From Mesorhizobium sp. AR07 (GTDB lineage Bacteria > Pseudomonadota > Alphaproteobacteria > Rhizobiales > Rhizobiaceae), in NCBI RefSeq assembly GCF_024746815.1, contig NZ_CP080526.1, positions 248,001 through 312,000 on the forward strand: a DNA stretch of 64,000 nucleotides, written 5' to 3'. The position numbers and the translations under genes were made by a program. Every line of letters begins with the position of its first letter. Position 1 is the stretch's first letter. The notes under the pieces are model-generated. The model did not search any database. It was not told the origin of the DNA and was given only the letters and a program-made list of their open reading frames with translations. Positions 16,206 to 24,945 of the stretch are shown here, one piece after another.

Positions 16206-16627
16206 GCAAGGCCAACCGCATCACCCGTTTAACATCCGCCGCCTGCGAGCAGATTCAGGCCCGCATGCTTGAGGCTTGCAGAAAGATCGCCTCAGATCAC
16301 GGACTGGTCATCGAAAGTACCGGGTGGCGTGGCCTGGAACCTGGCTTCTCATTCGAACCAGCATTCCGCATCAGTATTCCCGCGCCAGACGGCAAGACGC
16401 TCAATCTGGATAAGGAGATGTTCGCCCTGCTGGCCGAACAGTACGGCCTGGAGGCTGCTGACTTCAAACGCGAGTTTATCGCTGGTGGCGAGCGTTTCCG
16501 GATCACCGGCATTGATCCACGAAGACCTAAATATCCCATCTCCGTCGAGCGTATCCCCGATCGCCGCGGCTTCAAGTTCACCGCCGACAATGTTGCCATG
16601 TTGCTCAAAGCTCAGGTCGAACCCTGA
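16202..16627 (+). CDS. unassigned protein coupled to the resolvase gene
   Basis: This 141-residue soluble protein overlaps tnpR by four bases and ends 12 bases before the right inverted repeat. It begins MSKANRITRLTSAACEQIQARML and has a central segment GWRGLEPGFSFEPAFRISIPAPDGK and an end RGFKFTADNVAMLLKAQ. I recognise no domain. It has no signal peptide and no membrane span. The tight coupling suggests that it acts with the resolvase, for example as an accessory or regulatory factor, but nothing in the sequence proves this. It may be a known hypothetical of rhizobial Tn3 elements. Confidence 0.65.
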   Translation: MSKANRITRLTSAACEQIQARMLEACRKIASDHGLVIESTGWRGLEPGFSFEPAFRISIPAPDGKTLNLDKEMFALLAEQYGLEAADFKREFIAGGERFRITGIDPRRPKYPISVERIPDRRGFKFTADNVAMLLKAQVEP

Positions 16628-16638
16628 CGTTCACCAAT

Positions 16639-16683
16639 CGTTCTTCAACTTGGCCAAAATCCCGGCTTCGAGCCGACAGGGCC
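16639..16683 (-). repeat. right terminal inverted repeat of the Tn3 element
   Basis: This is an exact reverse complement of 10899-10943 over 45 bases. Outside it lies tttctgctcg, which does not match the base pairs flanking the left repeat. Confidence 0.9.
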
Positions 16684-16808
16684 TTTCTGCTCGATCGCCA
16701 GCCCTCGATCCTGTCCATACCACTCAACGCACACCAACGGCCAACAAACCATTGCAAATGCTCGCAAAAAGAAGCGTTTGTGGACGAAAACTAACTAGTT
16801 GAGAAAAC

Positions 16809-16853
16809 TGGCGCACCCGACGCGATTCGAACGCATGACTCCTTCCTTCGGAG
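16809..16853 (-). other. 3' half of tRNA-Arg(CCG), probable att relic
   Basis: On the minus strand the sequence reads from an anticodon loop CTCCGAA (anticodon CCG) through a variable loop and T arm (ATGCG-TTCGAAT-CGCGT) to the acceptor strand and CCA. The five bases that should pair with the 3' anticodon stem are absent on the 5' side, so there is no complete tRNA. A bare 3' half of a tRNA gene is the typical duplicate left by an integrase that targets the tRNA end. No integrase gene of that type lies next to it in this window. Confidence 0.7.
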
Positions 16854-17164
16854 CGCCCATCGGCTAAGATTACGAGACTTTAGAGATATGTAATCATTTG
16901 TTTTCTGGTCATTTTTACCCGTCGATCATCATCATTACGGGTCGTGTCTCATCAGGTGGTGTAGCTCGGTGGTTACGAAGCCGCTCGCGAGCGTTCTCTT
17001 GCAAATCCGGCGCTCGGCGTCACGCGATCGATGGGTGATCGCTTAACAGCGACGCCCGGCGGTCGGCAGGCCGGTAGACAATCGTCTGAGGCCGGTCTAC
17101 CCCTGACCCGCTGCCCCCGCCCGGTTATTCTCGTCCTTGCGATCCCCCTGAAAGAGTAGTTCCG
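16854..17164. other. no gene seen; leader of the amine oxidase gene
   Basis: There is no plausible gene in this stretch. The sequence next to the tRNA relic is AT-rich (16870-16940) and gives way to GC-rich sequence like that of the downstream genes. The promoter of the amine oxidase gene presumably lies here. Confidence 0.4.
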
Positions 17165-18751
17165 ATGCTTCCTCCCCAACTCAGCCGCCGCGATCTCCTG
17201 ACCATGATCGGCGCGCTTGCCGGCAGTGAGGCCATGTATCAGGCCATGACGACCCTGGGCTTCGCGCAGGAGTCGCCCTACAAGGGTCCGATCAAGCTGG
17301 ACGGCGATCCGAAAGGGGCTTCCGTTCTCGTACTCGGCGGCGGACTGGCCGGCATGGTCGCTGCGTACGAACTCAGCAAGGTCGGTTATAAGGTGCAGGT
17401 TCTGGAGTACAGGGAAAAAGCCGGCGGTCGCTGCTGGTCGCTGCGTGGCGGCGACAATTACACCGAGCTCGGCGGCTTCGAGCAGGAATGCAAGTTCGAC
17501 GAGGGTCTTTATATCAATCCCGGCCCGTGGCGTATCCCTTACCATCACCATGCCGTGCTGGATTACTGCAAGCGGCTCGGCGTCAAACTCGAGGCGTTCG
17601 TGCAGGTGAACCACAACGCCTACTTGCATTCGGTCAAGGCGTTCGAAGGCAAGCCGCAGCGCTACCGCCATGTCAGCGCGGATTTCAACGGCCATGTCGC
17701 CGAGCTGCTTTCCAAGGTGACGAAGCAGGGTGGACTCGACCAGGCGGTCTCGACGGAGGACCGGGAGAAGCTGCTGGAAGCGTTGCAGAGCTGGGGCGCG
17801 CTTGACGAAAACTACGCTTACGTCGCTGGCACTCACAGCAGCGAGCGGCGAGGCTTTGATATTGAACCGGGCGGCGGCCAGATGCCGCTGGCCAAGCCAT
17901 CGCAGCCGATAGGGCTCTCCGACATCGTGCAATCCGGCCTGTGGAGCAGCCTTAGCACTGGCAGTCTCTATGACTACCAGACCACGATGCTGCAGCCGGT
18001 CGGCGGCATGGACATGATAGCCGGGGCGTTCGAGAGGGAAGTCGGCAGCCTTACCAAATACAACGTGAAGGTCACGGAGATCGACCAGGACGACGAAAGC
18101 GTCACCATCCGCTACGAGGATGCGCGAAAGGGCGGCGAGGCGCAGACCGCCACCGCTGACTGGTGTATCTGCACCGTGCCGTTCTCCGTGCTCAGCCAGA
18201 TCAAAACCAAGGTGTCGACCGAAACGAAGGCGGCGATTGACAACCTGCCTTACGGTGCCGCGATCAAGGTGGGATTGCAGTTCAAGCGCCGCTTTTGGGA
18301 AGAGGACGAACACATCTACGGCGGCATCACCTACACCGATCTGCCCAACACGCTGATCTCCTATCCCAGCACCGACTATCACAGCCCGGGCAAGGGCGTG
18401 CTTCTCGGCGCCTTTTCATTGGAGGCCTGGGCTTACGAGTTCACGTCGCTGCCGCCGGAAGAGCGCATCCAGAAGGCGCTGGAGTACGGGGCTCAGATCC
18501 ATCCGCAATACAAAGACGAGTTCGACAACGGCGTTGCCGTCGGCTGGCACCGCGTGCCATGGACGCTCGGCTGCTATGGCGAATGGACCGAGGAGAAGCG
18601 CAAGGAACACTATCATGCGGCAAGCTCGATCGACGGGCGCATCGCCATGGCCGGCGAGCACATCTCCTACATGCCGGCCTGGATGGAAGGAGCGATCCTG
18701 TCTTCGCTCGATGCGATCGGGCGTCTCCACCAACGCGTGGTCAGCGGCTGA
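17165..18751 (+). CDS. flavin-dependent amine oxidase/dehydrogenase, Tat-exported
   Basis: This 528-residue protein of the flavin monoamine oxidase family oxidises an amine to the imine. The N-terminus has a twin-arginine signal (QLSRRDLLTMIG). The FAD-binding dinucleotide fold follows: ASVLVLGGGLAGMVAAYELSK, then LEYREKAGGRCWSL. The C-terminal FAD block is AMAGEHISYMPAWMEGAI. The next gene encodes a secreted cytochrome c, as for the nicotine oxidase NicA2 and its acceptor CycN. I therefore infer a periplasmic dehydrogenase that passes electrons to the cytochrome and not to oxygen. The substrate cannot be read from the sequence; aromatic or heterocyclic amines are candidates. ATG 17165 has a purine-rich site (GAAAGAG) upstream. 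Confidence 0.85.
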   Translation: MLPPQLSRRDLLTMIGALAGSEAMYQAMTTLGFAQESPYKGPIKLDGDPKGASVLVLGGGLAGMVAAYELSKVGYKVQVLEYREKAGGRCWSLRGGDNYTELGGFEQECKFDEGLYINPGPWRIPYHHHAVLDYCKRLGVKLEAFVQVNHNAYLHSVKAFEGKPQRYRHVSADFNGHVAELLSKVTKQGGLDQAVSTEDREKLLEALQSWGALDENYAYVAGTHSSERRGFDIEPGGGQMPLAKPSQPIGLSDIVQSGLWSSLSTGSLYDYQTTMLQPVGGMDMIAGAFEREVGSLTKYNVKVTEIDQDDESVTIRYEDARKGGEAQTATADWCICTVPFSVLSQIKTKVSTETKAAIDNLPYGAAIKVGLQFKRRFWEEDEHIYGGITYTDLPNTLISYPSTDYHSPGKGVLLGAFSLEAWAYEFTSLPPEERIQKALEYGAQIHPQYKDEFDNGVAVGWHRVPWTLGCYGEWTEEKRKEHYHAASSIDGRIAMAGEHISYMPAWMEGAILSSLDAIGRLHQRVVSG

Positions 18752-18802
18752 CGGCCCGCCGCCAGCCAGCTCGCCCTGATCGCAATCTGGAGACTTTTGG
18801 AC

Positions 18803-19207
18803 ATGAACCGGATCACCTCTTTCGCCGCCACCGTTGCCGTTGCGGCTTTCGCTGCGTTTCCTGTTTTTGGGCAATCGTCCGACTCGACCGGTTTTGGCAA
18901 TGCCTCGAAGATCCAACCCAGAGATGGCGCCGGCATTTACGCGGCGATCTGCCGGGGTTGCCACATGCCGGAAGGCGTCGGCGCAGTCGGGGCCGGCAAA
19001 TATCCGGCGCTCGCCAAGAACGAGAAGCTCGAAGCGGGCGCTTATCCGGTCGTCATGGTGGTCAAGGGTCAGAAGGCGATGCCGCCGCTCGGCTCCTATC
19101 TCGATGACGAGCAGGTGACGGCCGTGGTTAATTACATCCGTACCAATTTCGGCAACAACTACACGGATGCGGTGACTGTCGAAGACGTGCAGGCGGCGCG
19201 CCCGTAA
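18803..19207 (+). CDS. secreted cytochrome c, partner of the amine oxidase
   Basis: This is a 134-residue class I cytochrome c. It has a Sec signal peptide (ITSFAATVAVAAFAAFPVFG), one haem-binding motif CRGCH, and a distal Met ligand probably in QKAMPPLGSYLDD. The C-terminal helix is EQVTAVVNYIRTNF. ATG 18803 follows GGAG by eight bases. The gap to the amine oxidase gene is 51 bases with no terminator seen, so the two form an operon. It is the likely electron acceptor of that enzyme in the periplasm. It should feed electrons to a terminal oxidase. Confidence 0.85.
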   Translation: MNRITSFAATVAVAAFAAFPVFGQSSDSTGFGNASKIQPRDGAGIYAAICRGCHMPEGVGAVGAGKYPALAKNEKLEAGAYPVVMVVKGQKAMPPLGSYLDDEQVTAVVNYIRTNFGNNYTDAVTVEDVQAARP

Positions 19208-19313
19208 ACCCGGCCTGAACAGGTCATTGCAGGCGCATTACCGGCGGGCGCACGCTGACCTTCCTTGGCTCCGCGGCTATCTCGAACAGGAGTTGGTGCC
19301 GCTACGCTCTAAA

Positions 19314-19380
19314 CTCCAGGCCACGAAAGCACTGGGCTGGAAAACGCCCGCTGAGGCGCTTGACGAGTGGTTGCGGTAGG
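19314..19380 (+). pseudogene. IS30-family transposase, C-terminal scrap
   Basis: The frame reads LQATKALGWKTPAEALDEWLR followed by TAG, the common end of IS30 transposases (LGWKTPAEAF-x-E-x-L). Upstream sequence is degraded. It is a relic without function. Confidence 0.7.
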
Positions 19381-19497
19381 TCAAACAGATTGGTGTTGCG
19401 ACGACCGGCCTGAATCCGCCCAATTTTCGTGCGCTGCCCATTCCGGTCTTCTCAACCTGCACGGCACCCAGCCAAGCATGAGCCGCGTTGGCACTAG

Positions 19498-19560
19498 GAC
19501 AATGCCGAGGCGGAAAACTTCATGAAAACACTGAAGCAGGACGTAGTGCAGGTCCTCAAG
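19498..19560 (+). pseudogene. IS3-family OrfB scrap
   Basis: DNAEAENFMKTLKQDVVQ is the catalytic-Glu block (DNA-x-x-E-S/N-F-x-x-x-LK) of IS3-family OrfB transposases. Only this short piece remains, on the plus strand. Confidence 0.6.
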
Positions 19561-20639
19561 CGCCTCCTTCGGGATTCTCTTCCCCAAGGTTGCAGGCTAG
19601 GCCTGAGTCCAGGAACGCCCTAAGATCGAAAAGTCGGGCAACCGAAAGGCGCGGAACGTCAGTGGTCTTGACCGATGCGACCGCGGGATCGATCATCCAG
19701 GCATATTTCCCCCACCATTTTCTAGGCAACGCCCCACGCCCGACAGCGTCTCCTCACGTCATCTCGCGAACCCCGAGTCGTAGATCACGTTGAGGACGCC
19801 GCGAACTGCGGCCACCGGCCAGGCAGCGTATTATTCATCAGTGCCGACGCTAAGCATGCTCTTCCTCGTCGTCGGATAATCCTGGCATGATATCACCTGC
19901 GAGTAGCTTCTCCTTCGAGAGCAGTCCAACGCCCTGCGACAGCGATCATTCCACCGGTGGAGGGCCAATGCACAATGCCCGAAGTATACAACTCCAGCTT
20001 TCAATACCCGAGCTTTGGTCGGAGTAGTGCTTGTCAGCGTCTTGGGTGACGGCTGGAGCTGGAGCGGTCATTACAATGGCCAACGCCGTGGCAGCAAGTA
20101 TCGTTCGTGGCCAGTGAGACCGCAATTTCTGGAGCCTCGAGCGCCCCACAGCGTCTTTTTCTGAGGTAGGCATTTTTCGTTTTCCTTTTGGATCATCACG
20201 GATTTGAAGAGGATCTGGTGTTATGTCCCGTTGGGAGAGCCGGCGAAGCGGCCGATATTCATGTGGTCGAGTCATAAGTTCTCCTGAATGTTTGTTTTAC
20301 GAGAACCCTTATGGCAGCCCTAGCTGACAACAGGCTGAAAGCGGTCTTCGGGATGGCAATCCTGTCTGCCGATCGCAGCGAGATCCAATGGAGCCGGGGC
20401 GTCCCATGGGATGCGCAGCCTGTATTGCGTTCGGACGAATGTCATGTGAACTCCTGGGCTAAAGACTGCGCGACGGGCCATGTCGGAACACGTATCATGG
20501 CTATGAATATGCAATTGGCATGCCACCAAACGGTTTGTGAGCAGCGACCACAAATCGGAGGAGTCGCCCCCTGGCCGGCTTGATCCTAACCCCTAGCATG
20601 TCTGGATCTGAACACAGATTGTCGTCAATCGGACTCGGA
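19561..20639. other. degenerate intergenic DNA, no gene seen
   Basis: About 1.1 kb without a supportable gene. Short open frames exist, the longest a 109-codon minus-strand one at 19946-20275, but they lack recognisable content or ribosome sites. Given the IS scraps on both sides it is probably the remains of several insertions. Confidence 0.5.
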
Positions 20640-20993
20640 CAAAATGCTGTGACCAGCTTTGGCACCGGCTGACGCCAGAGTCCTCGGTTGACAATTGCGC
20701 GTCTGAGGGCGGATTGGGCAACAGGCGATCGCCGGGGCCGGTCGAGTTGCGCAGCCGTGTGTTGCTGTTAGCGTGGCAGCATAGGGCCGCAGGTGTGAGC
20801 CCGCCTCGTAGCAGAGGTGGATCCGATCGAACTTGGCGGCGATCCGTTGGATAACGCGGCGCATGCTTGTGTCCGATGCATCGACCTCACCGAAGTAGCG
20901 AACCTCTCCTTCCCGGCCGGCGTCCGCAATCGCCACGGCATTCCTCTGCTTCGCAACATCGATTCCGACAAGTGCTTCCCTATAATCTGCCAC
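20640..20993 (-). pseudogene. IS110-family transposase, N-terminal relic
   Basis: The minus-strand frame starts MADYREALVGIDVAKQRNAVAIADAG, which is the DEDD-type N-terminus of IS110/IS1111 transposases, with the first catalytic Asp in GIDVAK. It continues to HLCYEAGSHLRPYA, where family members read YEAGPTGYGLYR. The frame then leaves the family pattern and stops. The tyrosine- and serine-bearing C-terminal part is missing. Confidence 0.65.
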
Positions 20994-21239
20994 GGCTCGT
21001 CCTCCTGCGATGCGGATCGGCTCGGCCCGCCCGAGATGGGGTATTCGGCTTGAGCCCTATCTTCGGGCGACAATGCATGGTGGATAGGTTGAAGGTGCTG
21101 CCCTTCGAGCTGATGGTCAAGCGTGGTCTGCATGCCCGCAGCCACAAGCATCAGAAGGAGAAGCGCAGCATGAAACATTATGTCGGCCCCATTGCATTAT
21201 TGGGACACAGATATACGGTAGGCATGTCGGCGCGGTCAT

Positions 21240-21431
21240 GAGGCGTCAATCCTAAGCGGCAGGAACCCTTCGCCATCGACCATGAGATGGTCTGACCAGA
21301 CGTAATCGCCCGTGATGTTGATATGGTCCAGCCCAACGGCGAGAGCTGCGGGATTATGCGCTCATCGAATGCCGTTCCGCGCCGGCGCATCGCTTCGACG
21401 ACGCGACCGAGATAGCGGCAGTTGAACAGGA
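21240..21431 (-). pseudogene. tnpA: Tn3-family transposase, C-terminal scrap
   Basis: Minus-strand sequence reads, across a frameshift, IPQLSPLGW then HINITGDYVWSDHLMVD, which is the extreme C-terminal block of Tn3 transposases (LSPLGWEHINLTGDYVW). The rest is cut off by the IS6 element at 21432. It differs from the Tn3 transposase at 12327-13928, so it comes from another element. Confidence 0.65.
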
Positions 21432-22230
21432 GGCGTTGTCACGTTGTTTGAAATGTGGCCGCGTGAGGCCGATACCGCGCTTTTCAGGCAGGCCGTGCAC
21501 TCACGGCCTCCCACGCGGCCATGGCTTGGCGTCGATGGGTTCGAATTTGTGCGGCGGAGCGGTTGGTCTGGGATGGGACGAAGAGATTTCGGACGGCGGA
21601 GAAGATCGACACGAAATGCTGCCGACCGACCGGAAACCCTGTCGCGTTCGTTCCCGTTTTCGGAACGGCAGGTGAGAATTCTCCGCCCGGTTGTTCAAGC
21701 CTTTATGCGAGCGGTGTTCCAAGTTTGGCATGAGCTGGCGTTTGGCCGCCCCGTAGGAGCGCAGTTTGTCGGTGATCATACGCTTTGGCGGCAGACCCTG
21801 CTTCTTCAGAAGTCGCGTCAGCAGGCGCCTGGCGGCCTTGGTGTTGCGACGCGTCTGGACAATCTCGTCGAGCACATATCCGTCCTGATCAACCGCTCTC
21901 CACAACCAGCACTTCTGACCGTTGATGCGCACCACGACTTCATCCAGGTGCCAGACATCGTCTTTCGTCGGCGACTTGCGGCGTATGCGGCGCGCATAAT
22001 CAGGGCCGTGCTTTCGGCACCATCGGCGGATGGTCTCGTAGGAAACGACGATCCCGCGATCGAGCAGCATTTCCTCGACATCGCACAGGCTCAGATTGAA
22101 GCGGATTAGAGCCAGACAGCAGGGCCACGATTTCGATCGGATAGCGGTGGTTCTTGTAGGTCGGTGCACTCACGGTCATGGGCGCGCTGCTACCTCAATT
22201 TCCTTACCCCTCAATCAATGTGACAGCACC
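21432..22230 (-). mobile_element. IS6-family insertion sequence with frameshifted transposase
   Basis: The ends GGCGTTGTCACGTTG and, read inward from 22230, GGTGCTGTCACATTG are related inverted repeats, and the length of about 799 bp is typical of IS6 (IS26 group). On the minus strand the DDE transposase shows WHLDEVVVRINGQKCWLWRA, MITDKLRSYGAAK and HKGLNNRAENSHLPFRKRER. The N-terminus (MTVSAPTYKNHRYPIEIVA) is in another frame, and the C-terminus leaves the family pattern after FRSVG. At least two frameshifts make it inactive. A rearranged relative of this element lies at 57699. Confidence 0.8.
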
Positions 22231-22238
22231 GTCCTGCC

Positions 22239-23213
22239 TCATTCTTGACAGAGAACATGAGCGCGGGCGGTCACAGCCGGAGTAAATCCAGGAGCACCGG
22301 GAGCCTCCCGTGGCCGAGATGCCTCCTGCATCATTATCTCTCGCATCCAGATGCTTGCCGGATCGCTATTGTGGAGAGCCGGCCACTGGGCGGCTTCGGT
22401 GAAACCGGGAAGCGGCAGCGGAAGTTCGACGACCTGAAGGGGAAACGTGTTTTCGAAATGCCTGACCAGCCGGAGGGGCACGGTCGCTATACGAGCTGTG
22501 CCGGACACCATGGGCGGGATCATGCTGAAGCTCTGCACGACGACTTCGACACGTCTTTTAAGACCATGCTCAAGCAAGAACCCTTCCTCGATGGAGGGTT
22601 TCAGCAAACGTCCGAACCTGACGCAGACGTGCCTCATCGACATGTATCTCTCGAATGTAAGGTGCCGTGGCAGCTGCTTGTTCGTGGGACAGCCTACGCA
22701 TACGAGCCTCTCGTGGAAAAGCGCCACACTTGGATGCGCCTTCGACATGAACACATCCGGAGTGATCAAAAAATCGACCTCGCCACGCCGGAGGACCTCA
22801 TCGGGGCTGCCGTGGAGAGGCATCAATTCGAAGCTGACGGCGGGGGCTTCCCGGGCAACACGCTCCACGACCGTTTCAAAAAACACGAGCGTGGCGAAAT
22901 CGGAAATAATGATCCTGAAGCGGCGATCGGATCGAGCAGGGTCAAACGGATCCGACGACATAATCGAGGACTGGATGTTTAGGAGAGTCTCGCGGACTGC
23001 GGGGCCAAGTGCTGCTGCACGTGATGTCAGAATACGTTCTCGGCCGCTCATGCTGAACAGTTCATCGCCGAAAAAATCGCGCAGCCGGGCGACGGCCGCA
23101 CTCATGGCCGGCTGACTGAGGTTGATGCGTCGTGCCGCCGCCGAGAGATTGCGCTCGGCCAGCAGGGCGTCGAGCACGACGAGAAGGTTCAGATCAAGCC
23201 CTTTGAAACGCAT
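22239..23213 (-). CDS. nodD: NodD, LysR-type nodulation regulator
   Basis: The protein is 324 residues and starts MRFKGLDLNLLVVLDALLAERN, the hallmark of NodD. The helix-turn-helix is LSAAARRINLSQPAMSAAVARL. Long stretches of the effector domain match the NodD pattern, for example DRRFRIIISDFATLVF, RGEVDFLITPDVFMS, LERLVCVGCPTNKQLPR-type sequence, YMSMRHVCVRFGR and LHNSDPASIWMREIMMQEASR. NodD proteins bind nod boxes and activate nodulation genes in response to plant flavonoids. I see no nod box or nodABC genes here. The start lies nine bases after the stop of a truncated PanB-like frame, so its own promoter has probably been lost and it may be read from that gene. The C-terminal end is about 15 residues longer than usual. 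Confidence 0.87.
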   Translation of the reverse strand: MRFKGLDLNLLVVLDALLAERNLSAAARRINLSQPAMSAAVARLRDFFGDELFSMSGRERILTSRAAALGPAVRETLLNIQSSIMSSDPFDPARSDRRFRIIISDFATLVFFETVVERVAREAPAVSFELMPLHGSPDEVLRRGEVDFLITPDVFMSKAHPSVALFHERLVCVGCPTNKQLPRHLTFERYMSMRHVCVRFGRLLKPSIEEGFLLEHGLKRRVEVVVQSFSMIPPMVSGTARIATVPLRLVRHFENTFPLQVVELPLPLPGFTEAAQWPALHNSDPASIWMREIMMQEASRPREAPGAPGFTPAVTARAHVLCQE

Positions 23214-23221
23214 GTCTGCGG

Positions 23222-23608
23222 CTATCCATCCGTCCAGGTGGCCCGCGATGTGATCAACCCGACATGGCCGATCACCGGAATGGCCTCGTCGGAGAGCCGC
23301 TCCACGGTCGCCAGACTGGCGCTGCAATAGACGGCGTCGGCGCTCGCCTTGTAGAGCGCGAAAGCCCAGCGCACAAAATCGTCCGCCATGCCGACCTCGA
23401 AGAAATTGACGCCCGGCACCGCAAACAGGCTTGGCGCAACCTCGCGGAAATGCGGAAGAACCATGATCTCAGGCGGCACCGAAACCATGTCGACGCCGGC
23501 CCTCTCGGCAGCCTCCAACTCGTCCAGCGTCTCCACGCGGATCATCGTGAACTGATACTTGTCTTTCAAGGCGCGGATATCCGCTACCGTGGGTCTCTTC
23601 CTGCTCAT
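23222..23608 (-). pseudogene. PanB-like protein, C-terminally truncated
   Basis: The 128-residue frame starts MSRKRPTVADIRALKDKYQ and contains VSVPPEIMVLPHFREVAP and DEAIPVIGHVGLITSRATW. This resembles the N-terminal half of ketopantoate hydroxymethyltransferase (PanB) relatives, which form a TIM barrel that adds a one-carbon unit to ketoisovalerate. The usual GHVGL block is the last recognisable element, and the frame stops soon after (TDG-TAG), losing the C-terminal half. The ribosome site GAGGTG precedes ATG 23608. The break lies directly at the nodD start, which suggests a deletion fusion. True PanB active-site residues are not all visible, so it may belong to a paralogous family. Confidence 0.6.
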
Positions 23609-23970
23609 CGGCTGCACCTCACATTTTGCGCGATCATGACGCCAGCAACGTCTTGAGTTTCACGTCGGGCGACATCAGTTCCGAGGGTCCGGCCGCGCCC
23701 GCCTCGCGATCAGCATGTCGGCCAGGCAGTGGAGCAGGATCGGCGCGCATCTTCTGCTGCAAACCCGCACGCAGACCCTCGACGGCTCCCTGCGCTCGAC
23801 CTTCAAGCAATGGTATCCCGGTATGGCGAACGACAATCACGAACCAGACGAAACAGCTCTCGCCGCATAACCGCCCCACAGCTCCTCATGCTCCCCTAAT
23901 TAGCGCGGAGAATAGACCAACACGGGTCCTTCGACTTGGACGAGACCGTCGGCGTCGTTGGACAAATCCG
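23609..23970. other. no gene seen
   Basis: There is an 81-codon minus-strand open frame at 23634-23879, but its composition and lack of known motifs give no support. The promoter that now drives the PanB-like/nodD pair should be in this stretch. Confidence 0.4.
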
Positions 23971-24897
23971 TCAGTGGCAGCGGGCGACGGCGCCGGGCGT
24001 GACCGCGTATTTCTTGCGGAACTCGCGATAGAAATAGGATAGGTCGTTGAAGCCTGCGTCGTAGGCGATTGCCGTGATGCCCTCGGCCGCTTGTGCCTGT
24101 CTCGGCGCCACCAGCCGGGCGTGCGCAAGTTCAAGCCGCCGGTTGATAAGCCGGTGGCCGGGCGTTTCACCGAGCGGCTGAAAATGCCGCTGCAGCATGC
24201 GTTCCGATACATTTAGTCGCCGCGCCAGTTCGCCGGGGCCGAAGCTCGGATCGGCGCAATTGCGGTCGATCATGGCCAGCGCGCGCGACAGCAGCGTTTC
24301 GGCGTGCTGCACGGCGCCGTTCTCTTCGATGCCATGCAAATACGCCCCGAGCAGACACAACAAGGCCTCGCCGAGCTGGGATGGCGCACTCGGTTCCGCC
24401 ACCATCTTGGTGATCACCGCCCGCATCGCCAGCCAGAGGGGATCGTTGCGGCTAATGGGCACGCCGTTGGTGCAGCCTTTGCCCAGGCGATGTAGCATTT
24501 CGGCGCGCGGCATGTGGATGGAAACCTGGTTGGAGCGCTTACCGTCATAAACGAAGGAGGATGGACGGACGGAATCGACCAGAAACATATCACCTTGCGC
24601 CAGCTGGGCGGAACGCTCGCCCTGCTCGACGCGGCAATGGCCCTCGTCCTGAATGAGCAGGAACAGATGTTCGCCGGGGTCCTGACGGATCGATCGGGCA
24701 CTGCGCTGCACGTAGCGCGCATCCAGCGCCACGATCGCGGTATCGAAAAAGCTGATGCGGCGCGTGGTGACGTCGCCGGCCACCATCTGGGCTCGTGCCA
24801 TCGGCTCCAGATCGAAAGCGCCACAGGCCTTACGGATTTCCTCCCGCAGCACCTCCACCGCGGTCGGCTTGTGCACTGGCGTCATAAGTGATTGCAT
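23971..24897 (-). CDS. AraC-family regulator (FeaR-like)
   Basis: This 308-residue regulator has an N-terminal AraC-binding-like domain with the pattern of FeaR-type proteins (QDPGEHLFLLIQDEGHCRVEQ, AQLAQGDMFLVDSVRPSSF). The C-terminal AraC double helix-turn-helix follows: GELARRLNVSERMLQRHFQ and ITAIAYDAGFNDLSYFYREFRKKYAVTPG. FeaR activates phenylethylamine degradation, which feeds phenylacetate. The gene stands next to the paa cluster, so control of an upstream branch of phenylacetate metabolism is a reasonable inference. The target is not visible, because no phenylethylamine genes are present in this window. Confidence 0.8.
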   Translation of the reverse strand: MQSLMTPVHKPTAVEVLREEIRKACGAFDLEPMARAQMVAGDVTTRRISFFDTAIVALDARYVQRSARSIRQDPGEHLFLLIQDEGHCRVEQGERSAQLAQGDMFLVDSVRPSSFVYDGKRSNQVSIHMPRAEMLHRLGKGCTNGVPISRNDPLWLAMRAVITKMVAEPSAPSQLGEALLCLLGAYLHGIEENGAVQHAETLLSRALAMIDRNCADPSFGPGELARRLNVSERMLQRHFQPLGETPGHRLINRRLELAHARLVAPRQAQAAEGITAIAYDAGFNDLSYFYREFRKKYAVTPGAVARCH

Positions 24898-24945
24898 CCT
24901 GGCCTCCCTAGCTTTTGCTGACTGCTTGTCAATTATCCTCGAACG

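Larger units (their letters stand above)
10899..16683 (+). mobile_element. Tn3-family transposon with unassigned passengers
   Basis: This element of 5785 bp is bounded by perfect 45-bp inverted repeats. It carries, all in one direction, a transposase in two overlapping frames, a 521-residue unknown protein, a resolution-site region, a serine resolvase, and a 141-residue unknown protein that overlaps the resolvase gene. The flanking five bases differ on the two sides (agcta and tttct), so there is no target duplication. The element may therefore have undergone deletion or recombination after insertion. Confidence 0.85.

Noticed and set aside
19946..20275. 109-codon minus-strand frame with a hydrophobic segment
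   Set aside because: One Ala-rich hydrophobic stretch (TILAATALAIVMTAPAPAV) could pass for a signal peptide, but it is internal and the rest has no support.
20311..20583. 90-codon plus-strand frame, possible small gene
   Set aside because: No ribosome site, no recognisable product, and the region is full of IS relics.
22180..23700. nod box near nodD
   Set aside because: I looked for the ATC-N9-GAT type repeats of nod boxes on both strands and saw none; the upstream DNA is the PanB-like gene.
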